A DNA stretch of 9,515 nt from Bacteroidota bacterium (GCA_029573365.1 JAKQGD010000014.1:1-9515), one strand, 5' to 3'. Positions 1-6,885 are shown, counted from the first letter of the stretch. A program made the numbers and translations. Notes: generated by a model not told the origin, from the letters alone.

Positions 1-1
1 A

Positions 2-322
2 GGATGTGAACTCACACTAAGCAGCATCTTCCTGGAAGCAGCAAGCAGCACCACGGATCAGGGGTTGACGGCCGTCCTAAAATCATACCCTAATCCTTTT
101 GACGAAAGATTGGTGATCGAAAACACATCTGACCACTACGCCATCAAAATTAGCATCAGCGACATTCATGGCAGAACCATCAGAGCACTGCCGGACCTCG
201 CACCGCACAGTTCGATGACCATCGATGCAGAAGACACGGTTACCCAAAACGGTATCTATGTGCTTGAATACAAAATATCGGGACACCGCACAGCAAGGAA
301 ACTCGTCAGGATGTCCAGATAA
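2..322 (+). CDS. C-terminal end of a type IX secretion system (T9SS) exported protein, 5' partial
   Basis: The reading frame is open from the window edge to the TAA at 320-322, so this is the last 106 residues of a longer protein. A TTG at 65 in this frame is almost certainly not the real start, because the frame runs on upstream without a stop. The tail has the shape of the Por secretion C-terminal sorting domain: SYPNPFDERLVIEN, then a DIHGR turn, then GIYVLEYKISGHRTARKLVR as the last strand. In this family the domain directs a Sec-exported protein through the T9SS outer-membrane translocon and is then usually cleaved, leaving the protein secreted or surface-attached. The functional part lies outside the window, so the activity cannot be stated. 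It is probably transcriptionally separate from the next operon, which starts after 180 bp with its own promoter. Confidence 0.9.
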   Translation, partial: GCELTLSSIFLEAASSTTDQGLTAVLKSYPNPFDERLVIENTSDHYAIKISISDIHGRTIRALPDLAPHSSMTIDAEDTVTQNGIYVLEYKISGHRTARKLVRMSR

Positions 323-405
323 TAAGTGAGTATACATAATTGAGGCCTGACAACAATAGGATTTGGCTTTTTTGTCGTCAAGTCATCGGCCAGGTCTATT
401 TCCGG

Positions 406-481
406 TTGGTATACAATATTGAGTATAGATTTTTTTGGGCAATACCAAATATATGTATACCTTTACCTTTACCATTGGTAT
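406..481. promoter_or_regulatory. three TTGGTAT heptamers around the operon promoter, possible operator
   Basis: TTGGTAT occurs directly at 406-412, inverted (ATACCAA) at 442-448, and directly again at 475-481. The outer copies extend to TTGGTATACAATA and TTGGTATCACAATA, an imperfect direct repeat. The middle and last copies form an inverted pair that brackets the predicted -7 box. This layout suits a regulator binding over the promoter, but no regulator is encoded in the window and the repeat could be chance in A/T-rich DNA. The rest of 323-502 holds no gene. An imperfect inverted repeat (348-356 with 372-380, one mismatch) has its T-run in the loop rather than after the stem, so it is not a standard terminator. 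Confidence 0.35.
434..465 (+). promoter_or_regulatory. predicted Bacteroidota promoter for the four-gene dehydrogenase/isomerase operon
   Basis: TTTG at 434-437 is followed after 20 bp by TACCTTTA at 458-465. The Bacteroidota consensus is TTTG, 19-21 bp, TAnnTTTG, so only the last base of the -7 box departs from it. Transcription would start near 471, giving a leader of about 30 nt before the ATG at 503. This placement also supports the start at 503 over an upstream in-frame start at 419, which would lie before the promoter. Confidence 0.5.
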
Positions 482-502
482 CACAATAATTTCGAAAGCC
501 AC

Positions 503-1393
503 ATGAACAGAAGGGATGCTCTGGTAAGGAGCGGCTTGTTGTCGGCAGGGATGCTATTTACAGGCGGAGGAGTCGGCTCAATGCCGCAAAATGTCCTTGA
601 AAATGCAGAATCCGGGTTAAAAAAGGGAAGAATAAACCATTCTGTGTGTTACTGGACATATAATCATCTGACCCTCGAAAAGCTTTGCATCCTGGTTAAA
701 AAACTGGGATTTGCAGCCATAGACCTCGTAGGCCCCGGGGACTGGCCGACACTTAAGAAATACGGAGTCTACTCATCCATGTGCAATGGTGCCGAAATCA
801 GTCTCACCCAGGGCTGGAACGACCCCCAATATCATGACAGGCTTACCGGCAATTATCTCAGGCACATAGACCTCGTCGCAGAAGCCGGTTATAAAAACCT
901 CATATGCTTCAGCGGCAACAGAAATAGCATGGATGACAACACAGGCATGGAAAACTGTATCAAAGGGTTGAAAAAAATCATGAGCCATGCCGAAAAAAAA
1001 GGGGTAATCATCCAGATGGAACTTTTTAACAGCAAAGTTGACCACAAGGACTATATGTGCGATAAAAGTGCCTGGGGTATAGAATTGGCAAGAAAATTGG
1101 GCTCGCCCAATTTCAAACTCTTATACGATATCTACCACATGCAAATCAATGAAGGCGATGTCATAAGAACAATAAAGGACCACCACGAATATTTCGGACA
1201 TTACCATACCGCCGGCGTGCCTGGACGTCACGAAATCGACGATACGCAGGAATTGTACTATCCTGCCATCATGCGTGCCATTGCAGAAACGGGATATCAG
1301 GGCTATGTAGCACAGGAATTTATTACCACTGCCAAGACCAACAAAGAAAAGGAAAAAGCCCTCAAAAAAGCTATCGCCATTTGTAACATCTGA
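503..1393 (+). CDS. exported TIM-barrel protein, hydroxypyruvate isomerase-like (sugar phosphate isomerase/epimerase superfamily)
   Basis: This 296-residue protein begins MNRRDALVRSGLLSAGMLF, a twin-arginine-type signal (R3-R4 and a hydrophobic stretch to about residue 22). The start at 503 is preferred because the 28 residues upstream in frame read as translated promoter. Residues about 43-285 form an AP-endonuclease-2/xylose-isomerase-like TIM barrel. The closest family I recognise is hydroxypyruvate isomerase: LLYDIYHMQINEGDVI (207-222) and HTAGVPGRHEID (235-246) are typical. Candidate divalent-metal ligands are all present: E173 (QMELFN), D209, H235 and E272 (AQEF). Known family members isomerise hydroxypyruvate or epimerise keto sugars in the cytoplasm. 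The export signal and the GMC dehydrogenase 35 bp downstream point instead to a periplasmic keto-sugar isomerase, epimerase or lyase. The true substrate is not known. Confidence 0.85.
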   Translation: MNRRDALVRSGLLSAGMLFTGGGVGSMPQNVLENAESGLKKGRINHSVCYWTYNHLTLEKLCILVKKLGFAAIDLVGPGDWPTLKKYGVYSSMCNGAEISLTQGWNDPQYHDRLTGNYLRHIDLVAEAGYKNLICFSGNRNSMDDNTGMENCIKGLKKIMSHAEKKGVIIQMELFNSKVDHKDYMCDKSAWGIELARKLGSPNFKLLYDIYHMQINEGDVIRTIKDHHEYFGHYHTAGVPGRHEIDDTQELYYPAIMRAIAETGYQGYVAQEFITTAKTNKEKEKALKKAIAICNI

Positions 1394-1428
1394 AAATTAA
1401 GGTAATCCATAAAAAGTAAATTAAAGCC

Positions 1429-3129
1429 ATGTATTTTAATTCGGAAGGAAAAGAAGAAGTCACTTATGACGCCATTGTAGTGGGCTCCGGAATAAGCGGA
1501 GGATGGGCAGCCAAAGAACTGAGCGAAAAGGGCCTGAAGACACTTGTACTCGAAAGGGGCAGGATGGTCAGACACGGCGAGTATCCCACAGCAAACCTTG
1601 AAGATTGGGAGCTGCCAAACCGCAACAGGATGACTCCTGAACAGATGAAAGAATATAAAATCCAGGAAAGGACAGGTTACACGGTCACCCCTGCCACCCA
1701 GCACTGGTGGCCCAAAGACACAGAACATCCCTATACTGAAGCCAAGCCGTTTGACTGGATCAGAGCCTATCACTTAGGTGGAAGATCCCTGCTGTGGGGC
1801 AGGCAGTCCTACAGACTGGGGGACCTGGATTTTGAAGCAAACGCAAAAGAAGGCATTGCCGTAGACTGGCCTGTCAGATATAAAGACATAGCCCCGTGGT
1901 ATGACTATGTGGAGACATTTATAGGCGTGAGCGGCAAGAACGAAGGACTGGCACAGCTGCCGGATGGTAAATTCCTGCCTCCCATGGAATACAACTGCTT
2001 GGAACTCGATATTAAAAAAAGACTGAAGGAAAAGATGGGCAGGGATCTGATCATGGGTCGTACTGCCCACCTGACAGAACCTAAAGGCAACAGAGGCACA
2101 TGCCAGACCAGGGACAGGTGTATGAGGGGATGTCCTTTTGGAGCTTATTTCTCCAGCAATGCATCTACCCTTCCGGCGGCTGAAGCTACCGGCAATCTCA
2201 CCATCAGACCTTATTCCATAGTCACAGAGGTCATACTCGATGAGTCAGGCAAAAAAGCAAAAGGAGTGCGAATCCTGGACTCCGAAACCAAAGAAACCAA
2301 AGAGTATTTTGCCAAGGTCATCTTCCTGTGTGCATCTGCTTTTGGAAGTACACAAATCCTGCTCAACAGTACGTCAGAACGTTTTCCCAATGGCTTTGGA
2401 AACGACTCTGGCGAGCTGGGATGCAACGTTATGGACCACCACTTCAGGCTGGGAGCCTCAGGAAGATCCGATGATTTTAAGGACAAACTGGACAAAGGCC
2501 GGCGTCCTACAGGCATCTACGTACCCCGATTCAGAAACATCGATGCCAAATCCAAAATGCCCAATTTCCTCAGAGGCTATGGCTATCAGGGCGGAGCAGG
2601 TAGAGAGGGCTGGAACAGATACGTCGCAGAAGCAGAATTTGGCACCAAACTCAAGGATGCACTGGCAACCAACGGAGACTGGACCTTTGGCATGATGGCC
2701 TTTGGAGAGTGTCTGCCTTACCACGAAAATCGTATCTATCTCAATAAAGAAGTAAAGGACATCTATGGTCTGCCGACACTTACCATGGACGCTGAGTGGA
2801 AAGAAAACGAGAAAGAAATGAGGAAGGACATGATGTCTGCTGCCGCAGAAATGCTGGAAGCCGCTGGCCTTAAAAATGTCAACACCTTTGACAGTGGATG
2901 CAATCCGGGACTGGGCATCCACGAAATGGGGACCGCAAGAATGGGACTCGATCCCAAAACTTCAGTGCTCAACAAATGGAATCAGGTACATACCGCTCCA
3001 AATGTGTTTGTCACGGACGGTGCATTTATGACCTCAGCCAGCTGTGTCAATCCGTCCCTTACCTACATGGCATTTACAGCCAGGGCAGCAAACCATGCAG
3101 TCGAAGAACTTAAAAAAGGTAATCTTTAA
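1429..3129 (+). CDS. GMC-family FAD-dependent dehydrogenase, probable sugar/glucoside 3-dehydrogenase catalytic subunit
   Basis: The protein has 566 residues, normal for bacterial GMC dehydrogenase large subunits. VVGSGISGG (17-25) with E42 in LERGR is the FAD ADP-binding fold. HLGGRSLLWGRQ (115-126) is the GMC glycine-rich segment. The C-terminal part holds the catalytic pair H498 (GIHEMGTARMG) and N541 (VNPSLTYMAFTARAA). C225, C231 and C235 in TCQTRDRCMRGCPFGA are spaced C-x5-C-x3-C-P, as in FAD-dependent glucose dehydrogenase large subunits that carry a [3Fe-4S] cluster. There is no signal peptide. In this family the large subunit crosses the membrane folded, carried by the Tat signal of the small subunit, and that partner is the next gene (33 bp on). 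The likely reaction is oxidation of a sugar or glycoside hydroxyl, perhaps C3, with electrons passed to a cytochrome or quinone. Other sugar or polyol substrates remain possible. Confidence 0.9.
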   Translation: MYFNSEGKEEVTYDAIVVGSGISGGWAAKELSEKGLKTLVLERGRMVRHGEYPTANLEDWELPNRNRMTPEQMKEYKIQERTGYTVTPATQHWWPKDTEHPYTEAKPFDWIRAYHLGGRSLLWGRQSYRLGDLDFEANAKEGIAVDWPVRYKDIAPWYDYVETFIGVSGKNEGLAQLPDGKFLPPMEYNCLELDIKKRLKEKMGRDLIMGRTAHLTEPKGNRGTCQTRDRCMRGCPFGAYFSSNASTLPAAEATGNLTIRPYSIVTEVILDESGKKAKGVRILDSETKETKEYFAKVIFLCASAFGSTQILLNSTSERFPNGFGNDSGELGCNVMDHHFRLGASGRSDDFKDKLDKGRRPTGIYVPRFRNIDAKSKMPNFLRGYGYQGGAGREGWNRYVAEAEFGTKLKDALATNGDWTFGMMAFGECLPYHENRIYLNKEVKDIYGLPTLTMDAEWKENEKEMRKDMMSAAAEMLEAAGLKNVNTFDSGCNPGLGIHEMGTARMGLDPKTSVLNKWNQVHTAPNVFVTDGAFMTSASCVNPSLTYMAFTARAANHAVEELKKGNL

Positions 3130-3162
3130 AATTCATTTAAAAATCCAATTCAAAATATAAAA

Positions 3163-3738
3163 ATGGACAGAAGAGAAGCACTTAAAGCATCCAGCCTTCT
3201 GCTGGGTTACACCTTGACAGGAGGAGCTGCTGCTGCATTGATGGGTGGCTGTAAAGCCGAAACATCTACAGACTGGAAACCTTCAACCTTTAGCAAAGAC
3301 GAAGCCGAGCTCATGGCAGAACTATGCGAAACCATCCTCCCAAAAACAAACACACCGGGTGCCAAAGACGCCCTTTGCCACAGATATATAGATGAAATGC
3401 TCACCCACTTTTACGACAGTAAAAAACAGGGAGAATACAGAGAAGCACTAAAAATATTTAACGATAAGGCAAAGTCTAAATATTCAAGAGCTTTTGTGGC
3501 CCTAAACCCCAATGAAAGGGAGGAAATTCTCAGCCTAGTGGCCAAAGAAGAGAAAGACAGGAAAGACGGCGAAGGCGGCATTAAAATATTCAAGGAAATC
3601 AAAGGTGCCACCATCAGCGGATATTTTTCAAGTGAGGCAGGTGCCAAAGGAGGACTTTGTGAATTCCTGCCCGTTCCCGGCCCATATCAGGGATGTATAG
3701 ATTATTCAACGGTTGGCAAAGGCTATGTCATATTGTAA
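3163..3738 (+). CDS. gluconate 2-dehydrogenase subunit 3 family protein, small subunit of the GMC dehydrogenase
   Basis: This 191-residue protein starts MDRREALKASSLLLGYTL, a Tat-type signal (R3-R4). Its hydrophobic stretch ends at MGGC (C30), so it may be lipidated as well as Tat-exported. The mature part fits the subunit-3 family: a helical start (FSKDEAELMAELCETILPKT, 44-63), then TPGAKDALCHRYIDEML, and an ending about the dehydrogenase interface (FLPVPGPYQGCIDY). Family members have no catalytic site. They bind the GMC subunit, help it fold and take it through the Tat pore. The gene is 33 bp after the GMC gene and 11 bp before the next, so co-expression is very likely. The usual third subunit, a membrane cytochrome c, is not encoded next to it, so the electron acceptor must come from elsewhere. 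Confidence 0.88.
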   Translation: MDRREALKASSLLLGYTLTGGAAAALMGGCKAETSTDWKPSTFSKDEAELMAELCETILPKTNTPGAKDALCHRYIDEMLTHFYDSKKQGEYREALKIFNDKAKSKYSRAFVALNPNEREEILSLVAKEEKDRKDGEGGIKIFKEIKGATISGYFSSEAGAKGGLCEFLPVPGPYQGCIDYSTVGKGYVIL

Positions 3739-3749
3739 TATATTTTAAT

Positions 3750-4709
3750 ATGAAATTATATCATTTATATTTATATATACTTATTGCTTTTGGCCTTTTT
3801 ACCCCTGCATGTAAAAACAAGAATATGGCACAGGAACAGACAATATCTGAGGGCGATGACATCAGGCTCTCTCTGGCGGAATGGTCATTTCACAAGGAGT
3901 TACAGGCTAATAAAATGGACCACCTTCAGTTTGCCGAAAAAGCTGCTGCACTGGGCTTTGAGGGAGTGGAATACGTCAACCAGTTTTTTAAAGACAAAGC
4001 AACCGATACCAGCTATCTGAGTCAGATGAAAGATAAGGCCAATGCAGCCGGAGTAAAACAACTGCTTATCATGATAGATGAAGAGGGTTATCTTGCTGAC
4101 AAAGACCCGGGCAGGAGAGATGAGGCGGTCAAAAACCACTTTAAATGGGTAGATGCAGCAGCTTTTCTGGGATGTCACTCCATCAGGGTAAATGCCCACG
4201 GCGAGGGCACCCCCGAAGAAGTCGCTGCTAACGCAGTAGACGGACTATCGAAGCTGGCAAAATATGCGGCCACAAAAAACATTAATGTCATCGTAGAAAA
4301 CCATGGCGGATATTCGTCCAATGGTCAATGGTTGTCAGGGGTCATGAAATCTATAAATATGCCAAATGCCGGCACATTGCCTGATTTTGGTAATTTCTGC
4401 GTTAAAAGAGAAAAGGGCGATATGTGGGAGTCAAAATGTGTCGAAGAATATGACAAATATAAAGGTGTCGAAGAACTGATGACCTATGCCAAAGCCGTCA
4501 GTGCCAAGTCCTATGACTTCGATGCTGAAGGCAAAGAAACCACTATCGACTTTATAAAAATGATGGACATCGTTAAAAAAGCCGGATACAAAGGTTTTGT
4601 AGGAGTGGAATACGAAGGCAAGAACCTTAGCGAAGAAAAAGGTATCATAACCACAAGAGACCTGCTTAATCGTTGCCTGACAACCTCAGCCACCGATACT
4701 ACCAAATAA
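3750..4709 (+). CDS. TIM-barrel protein of the sugar phosphate isomerase/epimerase superfamily, probable lipoprotein
   Basis: The protein has 319 residues with the start at 3750. An earlier in-frame start at 3693 would overlap the previous gene and hide the signal peptide. Residues 1-20 are a hydrophobic signal ending TPAC, with C21 the likely lipidated residue. A xylose-isomerase-like barrel spans about 38-310: SLAEWSFHKEL (41-51), ALGFEGVEYVNQFF (67-80), INVIVENHGGYSSNGQWL (178-195), GTLPDFGNF (208-216), GFVGVEYEG (282-290). Candidate metal ligands are E183, D212 and E287. The usual third-site histidine is not evident; the equivalent stretch reads VSAKSYDFDAEG (250-261). This protein and the gene at 503 share fold and export but are clearly different subfamilies. 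The distant members I can compare include sugar epimerases and 3-keto-glycoside-processing enzymes. The reaction is not established. Its last 24 bp overlap the convergent gene at 4686-5741. Confidence 0.82.
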   Translation: MKLYHLYLYILIAFGLFTPACKNKNMAQEQTISEGDDIRLSLAEWSFHKELQANKMDHLQFAEKAAALGFEGVEYVNQFFKDKATDTSYLSQMKDKANAAGVKQLLIMIDEEGYLADKDPGRRDEAVKNHFKWVDAAAFLGCHSIRVNAHGEGTPEEVAANAVDGLSKLAKYAATKNINVIVENHGGYSSNGQWLSGVMKSINMPNAGTLPDFGNFCVKREKGDMWESKCVEEYDKYKGVEELMTYAKAVSAKSYDFDAEGKETTIDFIKMMDIVKKAGYKGFVGVEYEGKNLSEEKGIITTRDLLNRCLTTSATDTTK

Positions 4710-5741
4710 AGGCGGGAATACTGCTGTATCTGCCAGATATGAGGCTATCTGATGTGCTGCCAACGGGCCTATGCTGGTGCCTTTGGTGCCCAGTCCGTTA
4801 AAGAGATACATGCCCTGATGTTCCTTGTTTTGTAGAAAAACAGGTCTTCGGCTGTGCATAGTAGGCCTGATTGCGGCTTTATGTTCTACTACTTCATATG
4901 GGATGGCAAGAATGTTTCTGAGGTGGGTTTCAAGGTTCTGCCTTGCAGACAGGGAAGGTTTGTCGTCAGGCGAATTCCATTGATAGCCACCGCCCACCCA
5001 GTATGTATCATCATGGCTGTGGACAATAAAAATATGGTCTTTGTACATTTTCCGGAAATGGGCTTCAGGAATTTTTACCATCAAGACCTCACCCTTTGAT
5101 GGCCCCATGCCAAGTCCCGGAAAAAATGGATTGCCTGTAGCCTGATGCCCCTCACAAAAAATAATTCTGTCAAAAGTATGACCATTATAAAAAAAAGGAG
5201 AGGAAGTACCAAGCTCATCATAGTCCAGTTTACCTTCCAGATAACAGCCGGTGCCAGTCCATCGTTCTTTCAGGGCAGATAGCAAGAACGGCACTCTGAC
5301 ATGAAAGGTACCTCTGGTTTCTCCATAGGCAAACGGTGGGTGGACTTTGCCATTAAATTCAGTTACATCGGCCTGCGGGCAAATATATTGGCCAACTACC
5401 GGATCGGCAGACCGTGCATACCAGGCATTTTCGTCTTCTACACTGTACAACGAACGGATGATGTGGGCCTCCCTGAGTATGTCTATGTTTAGTTCCCTTT
5501 CCATTTGTCTGTAAGTTTGCAAAGCAAATGGAAGAAATTCGCCTATGTTCCAGCTCCGGACAAATGATTTGCCGGTAATCGGATTTACGATGCCGGCAGC
5601 TACGATAGAGGATGCTCCATTATGATGATCGTCAATGACCAGGATATTCCATCCCAGCTTTGCTAAAAAATAACCCATAAGGCTGCCTGCCAGACCCTGG
5701 CCTATGATGGCAATATCATGGTGCATAGGGGCAGGTTTCAT
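4686..5741 (-). CDS. FAD-dependent oxidoreductase, DAO (glycine oxidase/MnmC-C-like) family
   Basis: This 351-residue protein starts MKPAPMHHDIAIIGQGLAGS. G14, G16 and G19 form the dinucleotide-binding motif and D37 in VIDD sits at its acidic end. SIVAAGIVNPITGKSFVRSW (residues about 46-65) matches the AsGaGivNP region of D-amino-acid oxidase-type proteins. TYWVGGGYQWN and LFNGLGTKGTSIGPLAA are the C-terminal FAD-contacting strands. Family members oxidise amines or amino acids, including glycine oxidase ThiO and the second domain of tRNA-modifying MnmC. No MnmC methyltransferase domain is fused here and the substrate is unknown. The ATG overlaps the stop of the upstream gene (ATGA, 5738-5741), so translation is probably coupled. 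This supports M1 over M6 as the start. It is the last gene of the ribA operon, and RibA helps make the flavin it needs. Confidence 0.85.
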   Translation of the reverse strand: MKPAPMHHDIAIIGQGLAGSLMGYFLAKLGWNILVIDDHHNGASSIVAAGIVNPITGKSFVRSWNIGEFLPFALQTYRQMERELNIDILREAHIIRSLYSVEDENAWYARSADPVVGQYICPQADVTEFNGKVHPPFAYGETRGTFHVRVPFLLSALKERWTGTGCYLEGKLDYDELGTSSPFFYNGHTFDRIIFCEGHQATGNPFFPGLGMGPSKGEVLMVKIPEAHFRKMYKDHIFIVHSHDDTYWVGGGYQWNSPDDKPSLSARQNLETHLRNILAIPYEVVEHKAAIRPTMHSRRPVFLQNKEHQGMYLFNGLGTKGTSIGPLAAHQIASYLADTAVFPPLFGSIGG

Positions 5742-6097
5742 TTCAAACGCTCCAAATCGTTTTTCTGCTTCGCCGGCAGAGACTTTACTACAAGTTCGTA
5801 GGAATGGTCTATCAGTGATTTAATGAGCCTGTTTTCGAGATGGCCCTCCAGCGTGACTGTATTCCAGTGCTTTTTGTTCATGTGATAACCCGGCTGCACA
5901 TCCTCGTATTCGTCCCTCAACTGGACGGCATAATCAGGGTCACATTTGAGATTGGCCTTCAAAGGTATACCTTCCAGGTCGACTATGGTAAAAATTTTAC
6001 CAAACACCTTAAATACCAGATTTTCAGGCCCAAAGGGGAAGCACTCTTCCACATTTGGCTTAGCCAGGCAATATGTGACAAAGTCCTCTATATTCAT
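5738..6097 (-). CDS. MmcQ/YjbR family protein
   Basis: The 119-residue length and residue pattern fit the small MmcQ/YjbR (DUF419) family. MNIEDFVTYCLAKPNVEECFPFGPE is the typical N-terminus (residues 1-25). VFKVFGKIFTIVDLEG and LKCDPDYAVQLRDEYEDVQPGYHMNKKHW follow, with the family's HWNTV segment near residues 77-81. The fold resembles CyaY-like and MotA-C-like double-wing DNA-binding domains, but no cellular role is firmly assigned, so the common 'DNA-binding' label is a structural guess. It lies 8 bp after ribA and overlaps the FAD oxidoreductase start by 4 bp, so all three genes are likely one transcript. No signal peptide or membrane segment is present. Confidence 0.88.
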   Translation of the reverse strand: MNIEDFVTYCLAKPNVEECFPFGPENLVFKVFGKIFTIVDLEGIPLKANLKCDPDYAVQLRDEYEDVQPGYHMNKKHWNTVTLEGHLENRLIKSLIDHSYELVVKSLPAKQKNDLERLK

Positions 6098-6105
6098 GTA
6101 AATGT

Positions 6106-6699
6106 TTATAGCAAATGGCCCATAACCCGTTGTTTGACTTGCATATATCCTTCGTTGTCCCGGTGAGAAGGAATAACCAGGGGTATTCTCGCCGAGAGTT
6201 CCAGTCCGGAATTTTCGAAGGCGGCAATTTTGTCAGGATTATTAGTTATGAGTTCGATTTTTGTAACTCCAAGATTCTTTAGTATGTCCAGTGCTATATG
6301 GTAGTCCCGCTCGTCGGCTTCAAACCCCAGATGTACATTGGCTTCCACAGTGTCCATGCCCTGGTCCTGCAGATTGTATGCTTCAAGTTTGTGTATCAGT
6401 CCTATGCCCCTGCCTTCCTGCCGCAAATATATCATGATGCCCTTGCGGCCTTGGAGGATGTGCATGGATTCTGCAAACTGCTCCCCGCAATCACACCTCC
6501 TTGAACCAAACAAATCTCCGGTAATACACTCAGAATGAATCCTCACCGTCACAGGAACATTCATGTCAACATCGTGGTGAACCAATGCCAGATGTGGCTG
6601 CTTTTCTTTTTCATTGGCGGCATAGGCATAGATTGTGTAATCACCCCACTTTGTTGGCAATTTAGCCTGTACCTGCTTCTTTATCAATCTGCCTGTCAT
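6106..6699 (-). CDS. ribA: GTP cyclohydrolase II, first step of riboflavin synthesis
   Basis: This enzyme opens GTP to 2,5-diamino-6-ribosylamino-4(3H)-pyrimidinone 5'-phosphate, formate and pyrophosphate, the entry into riboflavin, FMN and FAD synthesis in the cytoplasm. The 197 residues match the length of the stand-alone E. coli enzyme and the sequence is close throughout. C58, C69 and C71 in SECITGDLFGSRRCDCG are the zinc ligands. RQEGRGIGL (93-101) binds the triphosphate. Y108 in AYNLQDQG, D129 and R131 in ADERD, and TNNPDK (152-157) are active-site segments. The C-terminus, MGHLL, is shared with E. coli RibA. No RibB (DHBP synthase) domain is fused, although bifunctional RibBA is common in Bacteroidota. 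It is the first gene of an operon with the mmcQ-like and FAD oxidoreductase genes. I see no FMN riboswitch sequence upstream. Confidence 0.96.
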   Translation of the reverse strand: MTGRLIKKQVQAKLPTKWGDYTIYAYAANEKEKQPHLALVHHDVDMNVPVTVRIHSECITGDLFGSRRCDCGEQFAESMHILQGRKGIMIYLRQEGRGIGLIHKLEAYNLQDQGMDTVEANVHLGFEADERDYHIALDILKNLGVTKIELITNNPDKIAAFENSGLELSARIPLVIPSHRDNEGYMQVKQRVMGHLL

Positions 6700-6712
6700 T
6701 TTTATTAAACCG

Positions 6713-6720
6713 CAAATTTA
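6713..6720 (-). promoter_or_regulatory. possible -7 box of the ribA operon promoter
   Basis: Read on the minus strand this is TAAATTTG, a full match to the Bacteroidota TAnnTTTG -7 consensus. It ends 13 nt before the ribA ATG (6699), so the leader would be only about 7 nt. No TTTG -33 box stands 19-21 bp upstream, so the call is weak. The rest of 6700-6885 holds no gene I can support, only short dyads such as CGCCCAATGGCG (6754-6765). Confidence 0.3.
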
Positions 6721-6885
6721 ACAAAATATGTACGTATATGTTCTTCCGGCTTACGCCCAATGGCGAGGTTGCACTGATTACAGTTTTTTATAATGCACTA
6801 CCAATTAAAGAACCGAGCACCTGCCTAAATTGGAGTAACACAAATGGCGTCAGGTACAATTTGTTGCGGAGACTTTTAATGTACC

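Noticed and set aside
348..391. Terminator after the T9SS gene
   Set aside because: The pairing arms (348-356 and 372-380) have a mismatch, and the T-run lies in the loop instead of after the stem.
419..502. N-terminal extension of the TIM-barrel gene from an upstream start at 419
   Set aside because: The 28 extra residues are rich in Y, F and H and are the translated promoter and repeat region. Starting at 503 gives a clean RR signal and falls after the predicted transcription start.
6776..6795. ACTG-ATTA-CAGT followed by T's as a terminator in the ribA/tRNA-Arg gap
   Set aside because: The stem is only 4 bp, and no + strand gene ends nearby that would need it.
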